Assembly: GCA_021199355.1 (NCBI GenBank)
Contig: JAJQIF010000009.1
Coordinates: 124,001 to 188,000, forward strand
Reading direction: 5' to 3'
Length of the DNA stretch: 64,000 nt
DNA from: Oscillospiraceae bacterium
GTDB lineage: Bacteria > Bacillota > Clostridia > Oscillospirales > Ruminococcaceae
Of this stretch, positions 17,788-27,637 are shown in pieces. The notes under the pieces were generated by a model. It ran no database searches, had not been told where the DNA came from, and saw only the letters and a list, made by a program, of their open reading frames with translations. Position numbers and translations under genes: made by a program. Numbering within the stretch: position 1 is the stretch's first letter; every line of letters starts with the position of its first letter.

Positions 17788-19565
17788 ACGTAACAATCAA
17801 CAACACCCCCGTTCAGGTTGAGGAAGGAACGTCGATACTCGATGCCGCCAAGGTTGCCGGCATAAATATCCCCACACTCTGCTTCCTCAAGGGCATAAAC
17901 GAAATCGGCGCCTGCCGTGCCTGCATCGTCGAGGTCGAGGGAATCGACCGCCTCGTAACCGCCTGCGACAATGTCGTCAGCGAGGGCATGGTAATCCATA
18001 CAGATACAACAAGAGTTAGAGAAGCAAGGAAGACCAACATCGAGCTCCTTCTTTCACAGCACAGAGTCAACTGTCCTTCCTGCTTCCGTAACAATAACTG
18101 CCAGCTCCAGAACGTCGCTTCGACTCTCCGTATAAGCGATTCTCTCAGCTTCAGGACCGAATATCCCGAAGATAAGTGGAACGACAAGCTCCCCATCATC
18201 CGTGATGAGAGCAAGTGCATCAAGTGCTATCGCTGCGTTCCCGTCTGCCAGAAGGTTCAGTCTCTCGGAATTTGGGACATGGTCGGAACCGGCGCACACA
18301 CAACCGTTGGCGTTTCCAACCACCGCAGTCTCGAGGAAGCCGATTGCGCTTTCTGCGGTCAGTGCATCACTCACTGCCCGACAAACGCACTTCACACCCG
18401 TGACGATACGGAAGCCATCATCGGCGTAAACGGCGTAATGGACGACAAGGACAAGATTACAGTCGTTCAGGTAGCACCTGCCGTAAGAGCCGCATGGGGC
18501 GAGGAGTTCGGAATTTCTCCCGAAGTCGCCACCGAAAAGCGCCTTGCCGCGGCATTAAGACGCGTCGGATTTGACTATGTCTTCGACACCAACTTCTCCG
18601 CCGACCTCACCATCATGGAGGAGGGCACCGAGTTCCTTGAGAGAATCAAGCACCCGGAGGGCAAGAAGTTCCCGATGTTCACATCCTGCTGTCCCGGTTG
18701 GGTCAGGTTCTTAAAGAGCCAGTACCCCGACATGGTCGATCAGCTTTCAACCGCAAAGTCTCCTCAGCAGATGTTCGGCGCAGTCACCAAGTCCTACTTC
18801 GCAGAGAAGCTTGGCGTTGCCCCCGAGAATATTGTCTGCGTCTCTATCATGCCCTGCACCGCAAAGAAGGCGGAGCTCGATATCCCGAGCATCAACGATG
18901 CCGCAGAGGGTTGCAAGGACGTTGACTTCTCGCTCACTACCCGTGAGATGTGTCGCATGATTAAGGCGGACCAGATTGACGTTGCGGCTCTTCCCAAAGA
19001 AGATTTCGATTCTCCTCTCGGAACCGGAACCGGTGCCGCAGTCATCTTCGGAACCACCGGCGGCGTTATGGAAGCGGCTCTCAGAACCTGCTACTATATC
19101 TTGACCGGCGAGAACCCGAATGCCGACGAGACATTCAAGGCGGTCCGTGCTCTCGGAAGCGACAAGCCTTGGACAGAGGCTGAATATAACGTAGGCGGAA
19201 TTACCGTTAAGGCGGCGGTCGTAAACGGTCTCGGAAACGCCCGCAGGCTCATCAGAGCCCTAAGACGTGGCGAGGTTGAATATCAGTTCGTCGAAGTCAT
19301 GGCTTGCCCGGGTGGATGCGTCGGAGGCGGCGGACAGCCGATTCACTATAACGAAGAGCGTGCCGCTGAACGTGGACAGGTTCTCTATAACTACGACAGC
19401 GCCAACACCCTCCGCTTCTCCCACGAGAACCCCGAAATCAAGGCTATTTATGCCGACTACTTGGGCGAGCCCTGCGGAGAGAAGTCGCACCACCTTCTTC
19501 ACACCGACCACCACGCTTGGGATATGCCCGAAGCCTCGGTCTATGACGAAGACGTTGTTCACTAA
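17781..19565 (+). CDS. hydA: [FeFe]-hydrogenase catalytic subunit with 2Fe-2S, His-Cys3 4Fe-4S and 2x4Fe-4S domains
   Basis: HRVNCPSCFRNNNC; CIKCYRCVPVC; CAFCGQCITHCP; FTSCCPGWVRF; MPCTAKKAE; MACPGGCVGGGGQP. Confidence 0.95.
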   Translation: MVNVTINNTPVQVEEGTSILDAAKVAGINIPTLCFLKGINEIGACRACIVEVEGIDRLVTACDNVVSEGMVIHTDTTRVREARKTNIELLLSQHRVNCPSCFRNNNCQLQNVASTLRISDSLSFRTEYPEDKWNDKLPIIRDESKCIKCYRCVPVCQKVQSLGIWDMVGTGAHTTVGVSNHRSLEEADCAFCGQCITHCPTNALHTRDDTEAIIGVNGVMDDKDKITVVQVAPAVRAAWGEEFGISPEVATEKRLAAALRRVGFDYVFDTNFSADLTIMEEGTEFLERIKHPEGKKFPMFTSCCPGWVRFLKSQYPDMVDQLSTAKSPQQMFGAVTKSYFAEKLGVAPENIVCVSIMPCTAKKAELDIPSINDAAEGCKDVDFSLTTREMCRMIKADQIDVAALPKEDFDSPLGTGTGAAVIFGTTGGVMEAALRTCYYILTGENPNADETFKAVRALGSDKPWTEAEYNVGGITVKAAVVNGLGNARRLIRALRRGEVEYQFVEVMACPGGCVGGGGQPIHYNEERAAERGQVLYNYDSANTLRFSHENPEIKAIYADYLGEPCGEKSHHLLHTDHHAWDMPEASVYDEDVVH

Positions 19566-19585
19566 TCCTAACAGACATAAAAAAA

Positions 19586-19622
19586 TTCCCGTGTTACTTA
19601 GAGTAGCACGGGATTTATTTTT
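19586..19622. terminator. Bidirectional terminator between hydA and the araC-type gene
   Basis: TTCCCGTGTTAC-ttaga-GTAGCACGGGA with A/T tracts on both sides. Confidence 0.75.
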
Positions 19623-19629
19623 GTTAAGT

Positions 19630-20520
19630 TCAAAGCGTATCCGGCGGAATCCTCTTGTTGTCGGGATCCTGATCTGTTGTACTCTTGCCGGAATTCTTAT
19701 CTGCGTATAAGTAGCGATACTCAGCCGGCGAAATCTTCTCCTGTCTCTTGAAGACAGCACAGAAGTAGCTGCAATCGTTGTAGCCGACGGCCTTGGAGAT
19801 ACTGTTGATGGAGAGCTTTGTGTCCATGAGAAGGTTCTTCGCCTCGAAGATTCTCTTCTTCGTCAGGTGCTCGAACGGTCTCATATTGAGCGTTTCGCGA
19901 AAGATGCGGCAGATATACTGCGGAGAGAGGTTGACGACCTTCGCCATGTCGTTAAGCGTAATGTCCTTCATGTAGTTCTGGTCGATATAGTCCATGATGA
20001 GCTTGATCTGATCCATGCGGTGGTTCTCTCTCGGAGAAACGGGGCAGGAGATGACCTTGTTGAGCTCGATAAGGAAGGAATAGATGAGCGAAGAATTGTG
20101 ATGCCCCGAGTGAATCTTTGTCGAGTGGATGGTCTTGAGCATCTTCTCCCAGATTCTCTCTACGGAAGAAAGGTCGCCGGTTCTGAAGACAACAGGCTTT
20201 GAGAGCCCGAGACTTTCGAGAATCGGTTCGCAAGCGGCACCCGAGAAGGAGACCCAGTGAGTTTCCAAGTCAACGCCTTCTTTTGCGAGATAATCGTGAG
20301 GATAGTGAGCGGGAAGGAAGAATCCGGAGTTTTCGGGAATTCTATATTCCTCGCCGTCGATTGTGAGGACGCCCTCACCCTTGGCTGTATATATAACCTG
20401 ATTGTAAACATGTCCGGTAGGTCTGACGCAATGCCTTTCGGGGTCTGTCGAGCCGACACCCGTCACATAAAGCGGCAGATTGACCTCGTCACCTAATAGT
20501 GCAAAATAAAATTCCTGCAA
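19630..20520 (-). CDS. AraC family transcriptional regulator
   Basis: C-terminal ITLNDMAKVVNLSPQYICRIFRETLNMRPFEHLTKKRI...AVGYNDCSYFCAVFKRQEKISPAEYR. Confidence 0.9.
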   Translation of the reverse strand: MQEFYFALLGDEVNLPLYVTGVGSTDPERHCVRPTGHVYNQVIYTAKGEGVLTIDGEEYRIPENSGFFLPAHYPHDYLAKEGVDLETHWVSFSGAACEPILESLGLSKPVVFRTGDLSSVERIWEKMLKTIHSTKIHSGHHNSSLIYSFLIELNKVISCPVSPRENHRMDQIKLIMDYIDQNYMKDITLNDMAKVVNLSPQYICRIFRETLNMRPFEHLTKKRIFEAKNLLMDTKLSINSISKAVGYNDCSYFCAVFKRQEKISPAEYRYLYADKNSGKSTTDQDPDNKRIPPDTL

Positions 20521-20703
20521 AGCTTATACCTCCAAATGCAAATTCATATTTTTTAGACATACCAATAGGATATCACTATTTTCGACAAAAGTCAATACGT
20601 TTTCATGGACTTTTTTCAGAAAAAACTTTGTCTAACCCCGCAAAACAAGCCATTTTATAAATTGGTTCAGCCTCGGGTTGAAATGTGAAAATATTGTATT
20701 ACG

Positions 20704-22617
20704 TCATTCCTGAATTTCAATCCATCTGTCCATAAGCTCGCTGAGTTCGTTTTTTCTGTCATCAAGAGATTGGCACAGCTCGGTCATTTTCTGATAGTCG
20801 GAGGCAACTTCGGGAGTGCAGATAAGCTCTTCCGTGTCGGCGATTTCTTTCTCGAGATTCGCAATGCTCTTCTCCAGATCCGCAAGCTCCTGCTTCTTTC
20901 TAACGTCTTCGGCACGCTGAGATTTGGTTCTGTATTGCTTCTTTTCAGCCGGAGTGGGTGAGGGGACAGCCACCTTTTCCGCTTCCTCCTTTTCAAGCTC
21001 CCGAGCTTTCAGATAATCGTCATAGTTGCCCTTGTATTCGTAAGCCTTGCCGTCGCGGATTTCTATGATTCTGTCGGCAATCTTGTTGAGTAAATACCTG
21101 TCGTGCGATACAAAGAGTATTGTCCCGGTGTACTCCTTCAGAGCATCCTCCAATACCTCTTTTGTCGAAATATCAAGGTGGTTTGTCGGCTCGTCAAGGA
21201 TAAGAAAGTTTCCTCGCTTCAAAGACATCAGAGCAAAGCTCAGCTTCGTTTTTTCGCCTCCGCTGATAACTCCGACCTCTTTGAAGACGTTTTCGCCCGT
21301 AAGAAGAACGCTTCCCAAGACGCTCCTGACTTCGTAGTCGGTCATTCTCGGATACCTGCGATGAATCTCCTCTATAACTGTGTTATTCGGGTTCAGATAT
21401 TCGTTTTTCTGGTCGTAGTAGGCGAGCTTTACGTTCTGCGCCCAGTTGATTCTGCCTTTTGAGTGGGAATTGATGCCCTGAACAGTTTTGAGAATGGTCG
21501 TTTTTCCCGTGCCGTTCTTTCCGATAATTCCGACCTTGTCGCCACGTCTCATATTGAGGGAAAAGCTCTCGAGGAGCGTTTTTCCGCCAACCGAGACGTC
21601 TATATTCTCCGCCGAAAATACCTCCTTCGGTGGCTCGATGTCATATTCGAGTTTTATCTTAGCCGATTTTTCGTACATTTTCGGCTTCTCGACGGCGTTA
21701 TCCACAATCCTGTCGAGCATGTGCTGTTTCGATTTCGCCGCCTTTGCGCTCGTCGCGCTGACACGGTTCTTGTCGATGAAAAATTGAAGCTCTTTTATCT
21801 TCTCCTGCTCAGCCTCGTAGAGCTTTTCCTGATGTAGATTATCTTCACGTTTTTGCTTGACATAAAAGCTGTAATTGCCGCTGTATGATTTGAGCTTGCC
21901 GTCCTCAATCTCGCAGATTCTCGTGCAGACCCTGTCCAAGAAATACCTGTTATGCGAAACTACAAGAATCGCACCCTTGTAATCTAAAAGATAATCCTCG
22001 AGCCATGTCATCGTGTCCAAGTCAAGATGGTTCGTCGGCTCGTCCAGGATAAGAAGTGACGGCGATTCCAAAAGCAGTTTAGCAAGCGACAGCCTTGTTC
22101 TCTCGCCGCCCGAAAGGGAATTGACCGACCTCGACAAATCCAGCCCCGAAAATCCCATGCCGTTCAAGACCGTTTTAATCTTCACGTCGATAAGATAGCC
22201 CTCGTTGTTCTCGAAGTGCGTGCTGATTCGGCTGTATTCCGATTCGGCTTTTTCTCGCTCACTGTCCGAAAGCTTGCCGGAAAGCGCATCCTCGAGCTCC
22301 GCTATTCTCTCATGCTCCCGGTCGAGCTCCGCAAACGGCTTCCGCATCTCTTCCGAAACAGAGCACTCCGTCGAAAGCCCGACGCCCTGCTCGAGGTATC
22401 CTATGCGGCAGTTGCCGGAAAAGCTCATCCTGCCGTCGTTTTCGGGTGACGGATCGTAGCCCAGATTCCCGGTGATGATCGAAAGAAGTGTGGTCTTTCC
22501 GCAACCGTTCCGACCGACAAGACCGATTCGCTCGCCCTCGTTTATCGTGAAATTGATATCCCGAAGAAGCGGCTCGCCGTTAAAGTATTTCCATATTTTT
22601 TCAAGAGAGCAAAGCAT
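20704..22617 (-). CDS. ABC-F family ATP-binding cassette protein
   Basis: Two ABC domains (GRNGCGKTTLL, GKNGTGKTTIL), LSGGERTRLSLAKLL, no TM domain, coiled-coil C-terminus. Confidence 0.92.
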   Translation of the reverse strand: MLCSLEKIWKYFNGEPLLRDINFTINEGERIGLVGRNGCGKTTLLSIITGNLGYDPSPENDGRMSFSGNCRIGYLEQGVGLSTECSVSEEMRKPFAELDREHERIAELEDALSGKLSDSEREKAESEYSRISTHFENNEGYLIDVKIKTVLNGMGFSGLDLSRSVNSLSGGERTRLSLAKLLLESPSLLILDEPTNHLDLDTMTWLEDYLLDYKGAILVVSHNRYFLDRVCTRICEIEDGKLKSYSGNYSFYVKQKREDNLHQEKLYEAEQEKIKELQFFIDKNRVSATSAKAAKSKQHMLDRIVDNAVEKPKMYEKSAKIKLEYDIEPPKEVFSAENIDVSVGGKTLLESFSLNMRRGDKVGIIGKNGTGKTTILKTVQGINSHSKGRINWAQNVKLAYYDQKNEYLNPNNTVIEEIHRRYPRMTDYEVRSVLGSVLLTGENVFKEVGVISGGEKTKLSFALMSLKRGNFLILDEPTNHLDISTKEVLEDALKEYTGTILFVSHDRYLLNKIADRIIEIRDGKAYEYKGNYDDYLKARELEKEEAEKVAVPSPTPAEKKQYRTKSQRAEDVRKKQELADLEKSIANLEKEIADTEELICTPEVASDYQKMTELCQSLDDRKNELSELMDRWIEIQE

Positions 22618-22766
22618 ATTTTTACCTCTGTATTTTTGATGAATTTTTGACTTTCAGTACTAAAGAATCGACTTGCATAGAGCGCTAAAAAGTGATAAAT
22701 TGGTACTTGTAAAACATTTACTCGGAATTCAACAATATATTTTGGTGTTTCCCCGTTCAAAAGAGA

Positions 22767-22804
22767 AAGCAAGGCAGTCCCAAAAGGGCTGCTTTGCTTT
22801 TTGT
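22767..22804. terminator. Terminator hairpin downstream of araC-type gene
   Basis: AGCAAGGCAGTCCCaaaaGGGCTGCTTTGCTTTTTG. Confidence 0.65.
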
Positions 22805-22815
22805 CTTGGTTTCGT

Positions 22816-23691
22816 TCATTCAGCTGACTTTTCGCTGTCGTCTTCCTTAGCCTTCTTCGCCGGATTCATGAACGATTCGCGGTACTGCGTCGGCGGCATG
22901 CCCTCGAGCTCCTTGAATCGCCTGTTGAAGCTCCTGACGCTCGAAAATCCGCATTCATAAGCAATCTCCGACATCGGCTTTAGCGTGGAGATGAGCATCG
23001 TCTTCGCCATCGCGATTCTCTTGGTGCCTATGTAGTGGTTCAGGGTCATGTTGAAGTTCTTCGAGAAGACGCTCGAAACATAGCAGGGGACAATGTTGAG
23101 AGCCTTCGCAATGCTCTTGAGAGACAAATCAGAGGTGATGTTCTCGTCGACATACGCAAGCAACCTTCTGCAGACCTGATAGCTCGAGAGCCTGTCCTCT
23201 CTTTCCTCGAACTCGCCGCCCGAGTAAGCCGGCATCATTCCTGAAAGAAGCACCGAAAGAAGCCCCTTCACGACCGTCTTTCCGACGTTGTAGCTGTGGG
23301 AAAACTCGAGCAAATACGGAATCTGTGCCAGGGCAAAAGCCGGGCATCTTTCCTTGTCGAGAATTACAAACGGCGTCTTGGTGCTCTCAAAGAACGACAT
23401 GAAATCGAGAAGAAAGTCGGTCCCGAAAATAAACGTGCTCGTCGAGCCGGGGACGGTGTATTCCATCGTGTGAATGGTGTGCGGGCAGATAAGAATTCCG
23501 TTTCCGGCGCCGATGGTAAGCTCCCTGCCGTCGACCATGAACCTGACCTCGCCGCTTTCGACTATGTCAAGCTCCACCTGACTGTGAAGGTGCCCGCTCG
23601 TGCGCACATTTTCGCTACAGTAAGCGAAGATGCCGTATTTTGCAACCTGTTCGTTCCATTCCTCATATTTAAAATCCGCTGTGTCCTTCAT
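22816..23691 (-). CDS. AraC family transcriptional regulator (cupin + HTH)
   Basis: DLSLKSIAKALNIVPCYVSSVFSKNFNMTLNHYIGTKRI...CGFSSVRSFNRRFKELEGMPPTQYRES. Confidence 0.9.
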   Translation of the reverse strand: MKDTADFKYEEWNEQVAKYGIFAYCSENVRTSGHLHSQVELDIVESGEVRFMVDGRELTIGAGNGILICPHTIHTMEYTVPGSTSTFIFGTDFLLDFMSFFESTKTPFVILDKERCPAFALAQIPYLLEFSHSYNVGKTVVKGLLSVLLSGMMPAYSGGEFEEREDRLSSYQVCRRLLAYVDENITSDLSLKSIAKALNIVPCYVSSVFSKNFNMTLNHYIGTKRIAMAKTMLISTLKPMSEIAYECGFSSVRSFNRRFKELEGMPPTQYRESFMNPAKKAKEDDSEKSAE

Positions 23692-23809
23692 AATATAATC
23701 GCTCCTTATTCGGGATCAAATCAAGCTCCATTATAGCATACTTGCTTCCGACTTTCAAGTGAGCTCGCCAAAATAATTCTAATATTCGTCCAATTCTTTT
23801 GGGACGTTC

Positions 23810-24469
23810 TTATAGCTGATTATCTGACAGTATTTCCTTGACTGCATCCATCAAGCCATAATACAAAAGAGAATCCTTTGTCCTTGCTTCGGGATGAGAA
23901 TACGATATAACAACGGATTTTCCGTCGAGAAAATACCATATTCCTCTCGTTGTCATTTTCCATTCCGGCTCACTCCCTCTGTAGCAATGTTTGATATAGG
24001 GACCGGACGTGCCGCAACAGATGACAATATTAGGTCTGTAGATGTCGAGTTGTGCCTGAATGACTTGACTGTATTTTTCTGCGGCTAGATAAATTTCATC
24101 TGTGTTTGCCGTGTGACCGCCGGAGGTCTTTTTGAGATTAATTGCGGCAATCTTTCTCAAAAAGGTTTTTCGCCGGTTTTCGTTGTCTTTTTCAAGCTCA
24201 CACCACGGAAGCTCAGCTTCCCACGACAAAATACCTTGCGTCCAACGAGCTATATTGTCCCACGTCTGAGGTCGACCGTACTCTTCCTCTTTCCTGACGA
24301 ATTCTCTTAAGTCCCAACCGGCACCGCCGTTGACCTCTTTCAGAATATACGCAATTTTGTATCTTGCGGATAAGTATTCCTGCTCGTCTACAACGCCATC
24401 AAGTATTACAGCGGGATTATTTTTCCTCAACTCATCAAACAAGACTTGCTCTTCATTTCTCATTGACAT
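23810..24469 (-). CDS. Uncharacterised protein, possibly uracil-DNA-glycosylase-superfamily fold
   Basis: YKIAYILKEVNGGAGW...AINLKKTSGG...PNIVICCGTSGPYIKH...VVISYSHPEAR; weak motif-level resemblance only. Confidence 0.5.
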   Translation of the reverse strand: MSMRNEEQVLFDELRKNNPAVILDGVVDEQEYLSARYKIAYILKEVNGGAGWDLREFVRKEEEYGRPQTWDNIARWTQGILSWEAELPWCELEKDNENRRKTFLRKIAAINLKKTSGGHTANTDEIYLAAEKYSQVIQAQLDIYRPNIVICCGTSGPYIKHCYRGSEPEWKMTTRGIWYFLDGKSVVISYSHPEARTKDSLLYYGLMDAVKEILSDNQL

Positions 24470-24482
24470 ATTGAGACACCCC

Positions 24483-25232
24483 CTATATGAGTCTTTTCAA
24501 AAGATTGCCATTTCCAACCCTTCGCCCGTTTTTGTCGGTGGTAACGTTTCTTACAGAGTCAAACTGCCCTATGCGCCTTCCGCCAGCATCAGTAAGTGTC
24601 TGAGTCCCGTTTGGCATTGTTGAGATATAGTAAGTCTTTCCACCGGACGAAATGCGCTCTTTGGATTGCGACCTCTGAATTCGGCTCATCGACTGATTTG
24701 CCTTTGCGGCTTCCCGTGCTTGTCGTCCCCTTTCAGCCGTTGTCGACGGATTGCTTCTCATGTTTGATACCGGGCGTGTGTTGCTGATTGCGTTAGTGGC
24801 GGCTTTTCCCATTGCATATGATGCGGCAATGTCAACAGCCGCCTTTCCGGCGGCACTTCCACTGTTGGAGGCTTTTACGTTTGTCGGGGCGAAATTTTGT
24901 TGTTGAGCTATAGGCTTCCCATGGGCAGCCATATAGTTCCTATATGCTTTATTGCTCTCGTTCCACCATTCTGCTGTGTTTCCGTTTGCTTCTATTTCCT
25001 TCTCTACCTGTTCAAGATATTTCTTTTGCTTTCTTGATGTGGCAATCATTGCAATCGTAATGGCAAGCAAAGCAACGATTGCGATAGGCAGTGCAAATGC
25101 CAGTAGCAGAATTGCAACCATTTCTAGAAGGAACAACCACAAAATCCGACTTGTATATTTCTTATACTCCGGACTTGCTTGTGCAATTATTCTTGATTCC
25201 TTGTTCCACGGATTCTCTTTGTCCTTGCTCAT
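24483..25232 (-). CDS. Uncharacterised membrane protein
   Basis: Two N-terminal TM helices; C-terminal GGKTYYISTMPNGTQTLTDAGGRRIGQFDSVRNVTTDKNGRRVGNGNLLKRLI; ATGA overlap with uxaC stop. Confidence 0.6.
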   Translation of the reverse strand: MSKDKENPWNKESRIIAQASPEYKKYTSRILWLFLLEMVAILLLAFALPIAIVALLAITIAMIATSRKQKKYLEQVEKEIEANGNTAEWWNESNKAYRNYMAAHGKPIAQQQNFAPTNVKASNSGSAAGKAAVDIAASYAMGKAATNAISNTRPVSNMRSNPSTTAERGRQAREAAKANQSMSRIQRSQSKERISSGGKTYYISTMPNGTQTLTDAGGRRIGQFDSVRNVTTDKNGRRVGNGNLLKRLI

Positions 25233-26641
25233 GCTTCTGTCTCCATCCCAAAATACTTAGCCGCATTCTTATAGCTTATGCCCTCGATGATATCCTTCAA
25301 AGCCTTCTCATCGCTCGGGTATTCTCCGCTTTCGACCCAGTCGCCGACTATGTCGCAGAGGATTCTTCTGAAATACTCGTGACGGGTGTAGGACAGGAAG
25401 CTTCTTGAGTCGGTGAGCATCCCGACGAAGTTGCCGAGGAGTGACAGGCTTGCCAGAGAGCGCATGTGAGCGTCCATGCCGACCTTCGAATCCTGGAACC
25501 ACCAAGCCGCACCGTGCTGAATCTTGCCGGCGGCTTCGGTGCCCTGAAAGCTTCCGATGATGGTGTCAATCATCGCGTTGTCGCCCGGATTGAGGGAATA
25601 AACGATAGTCTTCGGAAGCTTATTGTTCATGTCAAGCGCGTTCAGGAACCCCGCAAGCTCTTTTGAGTTGTCTTTCGTGAGAATGCAGTCGAAGCCGGTG
25701 TCGGCGCCGATGGAATTGAAGAGTCGGGTGTTGGCGCTTCTCTGAACTCCGAAGTGAAGCTGCATGACGATATTCTTCTCGGCATACTGCTCGCCGAGGT
25801 AGAGGAGAATTGCGGTCTTGTATTTGTCTGCTTCTTCCACTGTAGCCTTTCCGCCGTTCATGACTTTTTCGAAAATTGCCTCTACTTCGTCGTCTGTGGC
25901 GGGGGAGTAGACCATATAGTCGATTCCATGGTCTGTGGCAAGGCAACCGTGAGCGATGAAGTGGTCTAATCTCAGCCCCAGAGCCTTCTTGACATCCTCG
26001 GCGGTCTTTATATCAACTCCCGAAGCTTCGGCGAGAGCATGGATATATTCGCAGAAGCCCGCTTTTTCGATATTGACGGCTTTGTCGGGACGGAACGACG
26101 GGCAGACTTTTGTCTCAAAACTCTTCTCTGCCGCAATCTTCTCGTGCCACTCAAGGCTGTCAATCGGGTCGTCAGTGGTGCCAATCATCTTAACGTTCGA
26201 GCGAGAGATAATCCCTCTTGCACTCATATCGGGCTCTTTAAGCTTCTCGTTGCAGAGCTTATAAACTTCGGGAGCGGTCTCGGCGTTCAAGATTCCGTCA
26301 TAGCCGAAATAACGCTTCAGCTCAAGGTGTGTCCAGTGATACATCGGGTTTCCGATAGCCTTCGGAAGAGCCTCGGCGAATCGAAGGAACTTTGTGTAAT
26401 CGTCCGCATCTCCGGTAATTTCACTTTCGGGAGTGCCGTTCGAGCGAATCATACGCCACTTGTAGTGGTCGCCGCCGAGCCAGATTTCGGTTATGCTGTC
26501 GAAACGCTTATCCTCGTAAATCTCCTTCGGGCTGATGTGGCAGTGATAGTCGATAATCGGCATATTCTCGGCGTAAGTGTGGTAAAGATGCTTCGCCGTC
26601 TCGGAATGAAGCATGAAATCCTCGTTTATGAATGTATACAT
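25229..26641 (-). CDS. uxaC: Glucuronate isomerase
   Basis: MYTFINEDFMLHSETAKHLYHTYAENMPIIDYHCHISPKEIYEDKRF; start 26641. Confidence 0.93.
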   Translation of the reverse strand: MYTFINEDFMLHSETAKHLYHTYAENMPIIDYHCHISPKEIYEDKRFDSITEIWLGGDHYKWRMIRSNGTPESEITGDADDYTKFLRFAEALPKAIGNPMYHWTHLELKRYFGYDGILNAETAPEVYKLCNEKLKEPDMSARGIISRSNVKMIGTTDDPIDSLEWHEKIAAEKSFETKVCPSFRPDKAVNIEKAGFCEYIHALAEASGVDIKTAEDVKKALGLRLDHFIAHGCLATDHGIDYMVYSPATDDEVEAIFEKVMNGGKATVEEADKYKTAILLYLGEQYAEKNIVMQLHFGVQRSANTRLFNSIGADTGFDCILTKDNSKELAGFLNALDMNNKLPKTIVYSLNPGDNAMIDTIIGSFQGTEAAGKIQHGAAWWFQDSKVGMDAHMRSLASLSLLGNFVGMLTDSRSFLSYTRHEYFRRILCDIVGDWVESGEYPSDEKALKDIIEGISYKNAAKYFGMETEA

Positions 26642-26775
26642 ATAGGAAATCCTCCGTGTCTTTTTTAGATTATTATACAACAACGTTTGCGCTCTTTCAA
26701 TAGTCGTGAACAAAAAATAGTAGACAAAACCCGGGAAATGCTTTATAATTGAGAATAGAAACGGGGGGATTAAAC

Positions 26776-27480
26776 ATGGCAGAAAATATTCACGCAGGGC
26801 ACCGCCAAAGGCTCAAGGACATCTTCGCTTCCGACGGCATAACAGCATTAACGGACGCAAGAGCTCTTGAGATGCTTCTCTTCTACGTTATTCCGAGATC
26901 CGACACCTATCCGCTTGCGTGCCGGCTTGTCGATACGTTCGGGAGCCTTCGCGCCGTTCTTTCGGCAACTCCCGAGGAGCTTCGCGAGGTCAACGGCTTC
27001 GGCGACAGTGCGGTTTTGTTCCTTGACTTTGTTCATCAGCTTTGCGAGCGTCTTGCCGAGGACGAAATGCGCCAGTACCAGACTCCCGAGGAGATGAAAT
27101 ACAATTCGCCCGACGACCTGTGCAGATACTTCCGGGACAAGCTTTCCCGCTGTCCTGTCGAGCAGGCGTGGCTCGTTTGCTTCGATGATGAGATGTATCT
27201 CAGGCACGCCTATCTTCTGGGAGAAGGGAGCGCCACCAAGGTCGTTTTCAATCCCCAGAACATCATAAAGTTCGTAAAAGATTCCGGTTGCAAAGTTTGC
27301 GCCATCGGGCATAATCACCCTGTTGACTGCTCCGAGCCGTCCGACCTTGACAGAGCTTCAACCATACAGCTAAAAGCGATGCTCAAGCAGGAGGGGATAA
27401 CCCTTATGGAGCATGTTGTTGTCGGCAACGACGGCACATCCTGCATCATTGCCGAGGAAATCGAGCAGATGCTCCGCTGA
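26776..27480 (+). CDS. radC: RadC family protein (JAB domain)
   Basis: AGHRQRLKDIFASDG; CAIGHNHPVDCSEPSDLDRAST; EHVVVGNDGTSCI. Confidence 0.85.
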   Translation: MAENIHAGHRQRLKDIFASDGITALTDARALEMLLFYVIPRSDTYPLACRLVDTFGSLRAVLSATPEELREVNGFGDSAVLFLDFVHQLCERLAEDEMRQYQTPEEMKYNSPDDLCRYFRDKLSRCPVEQAWLVCFDDEMYLRHAYLLGEGSATKVVFNPQNIIKFVKDSGCKVCAIGHNHPVDCSEPSDLDRASTIQLKAMLKQEGITLMEHVVVGNDGTSCIIAEEIEQMLR

Positions 27481-27496
27481 AATGCCTTCTAAACCC

Positions 27497-27527
27497 CAAG
27501 CCCGAGCTTTTCGGGCTTCTTTTTTTC
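27497..27527 (+). terminator. Rho-independent terminator after radC
   Basis: AAGCCCGAGCTTTTCGGGCTTCTTTTTTT. Confidence 0.75.
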
Positions 27528-27551
27528 GGAAAAATACGAAAAACTAAAAAT

Positions 27552-27606
27552 TTAGTATTGACAAACTTATACTAATAGTGTAGAATATAAGCGTAGAGTA
27601 TACTAC
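27552..27606 (+). promoter_or_regulatory. Promoter with BlaI-type dyads
   Basis: TTAGTAT-10-ATACTAA (27552-27575) over TTGACA-17-TAGAAT; second dyad GTAGagtataCTAC 27593-27606. Confidence 0.65.
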
Positions 27607-27637
27607 AACTTTAGAATAAATCGAAGGAGAAATTACT

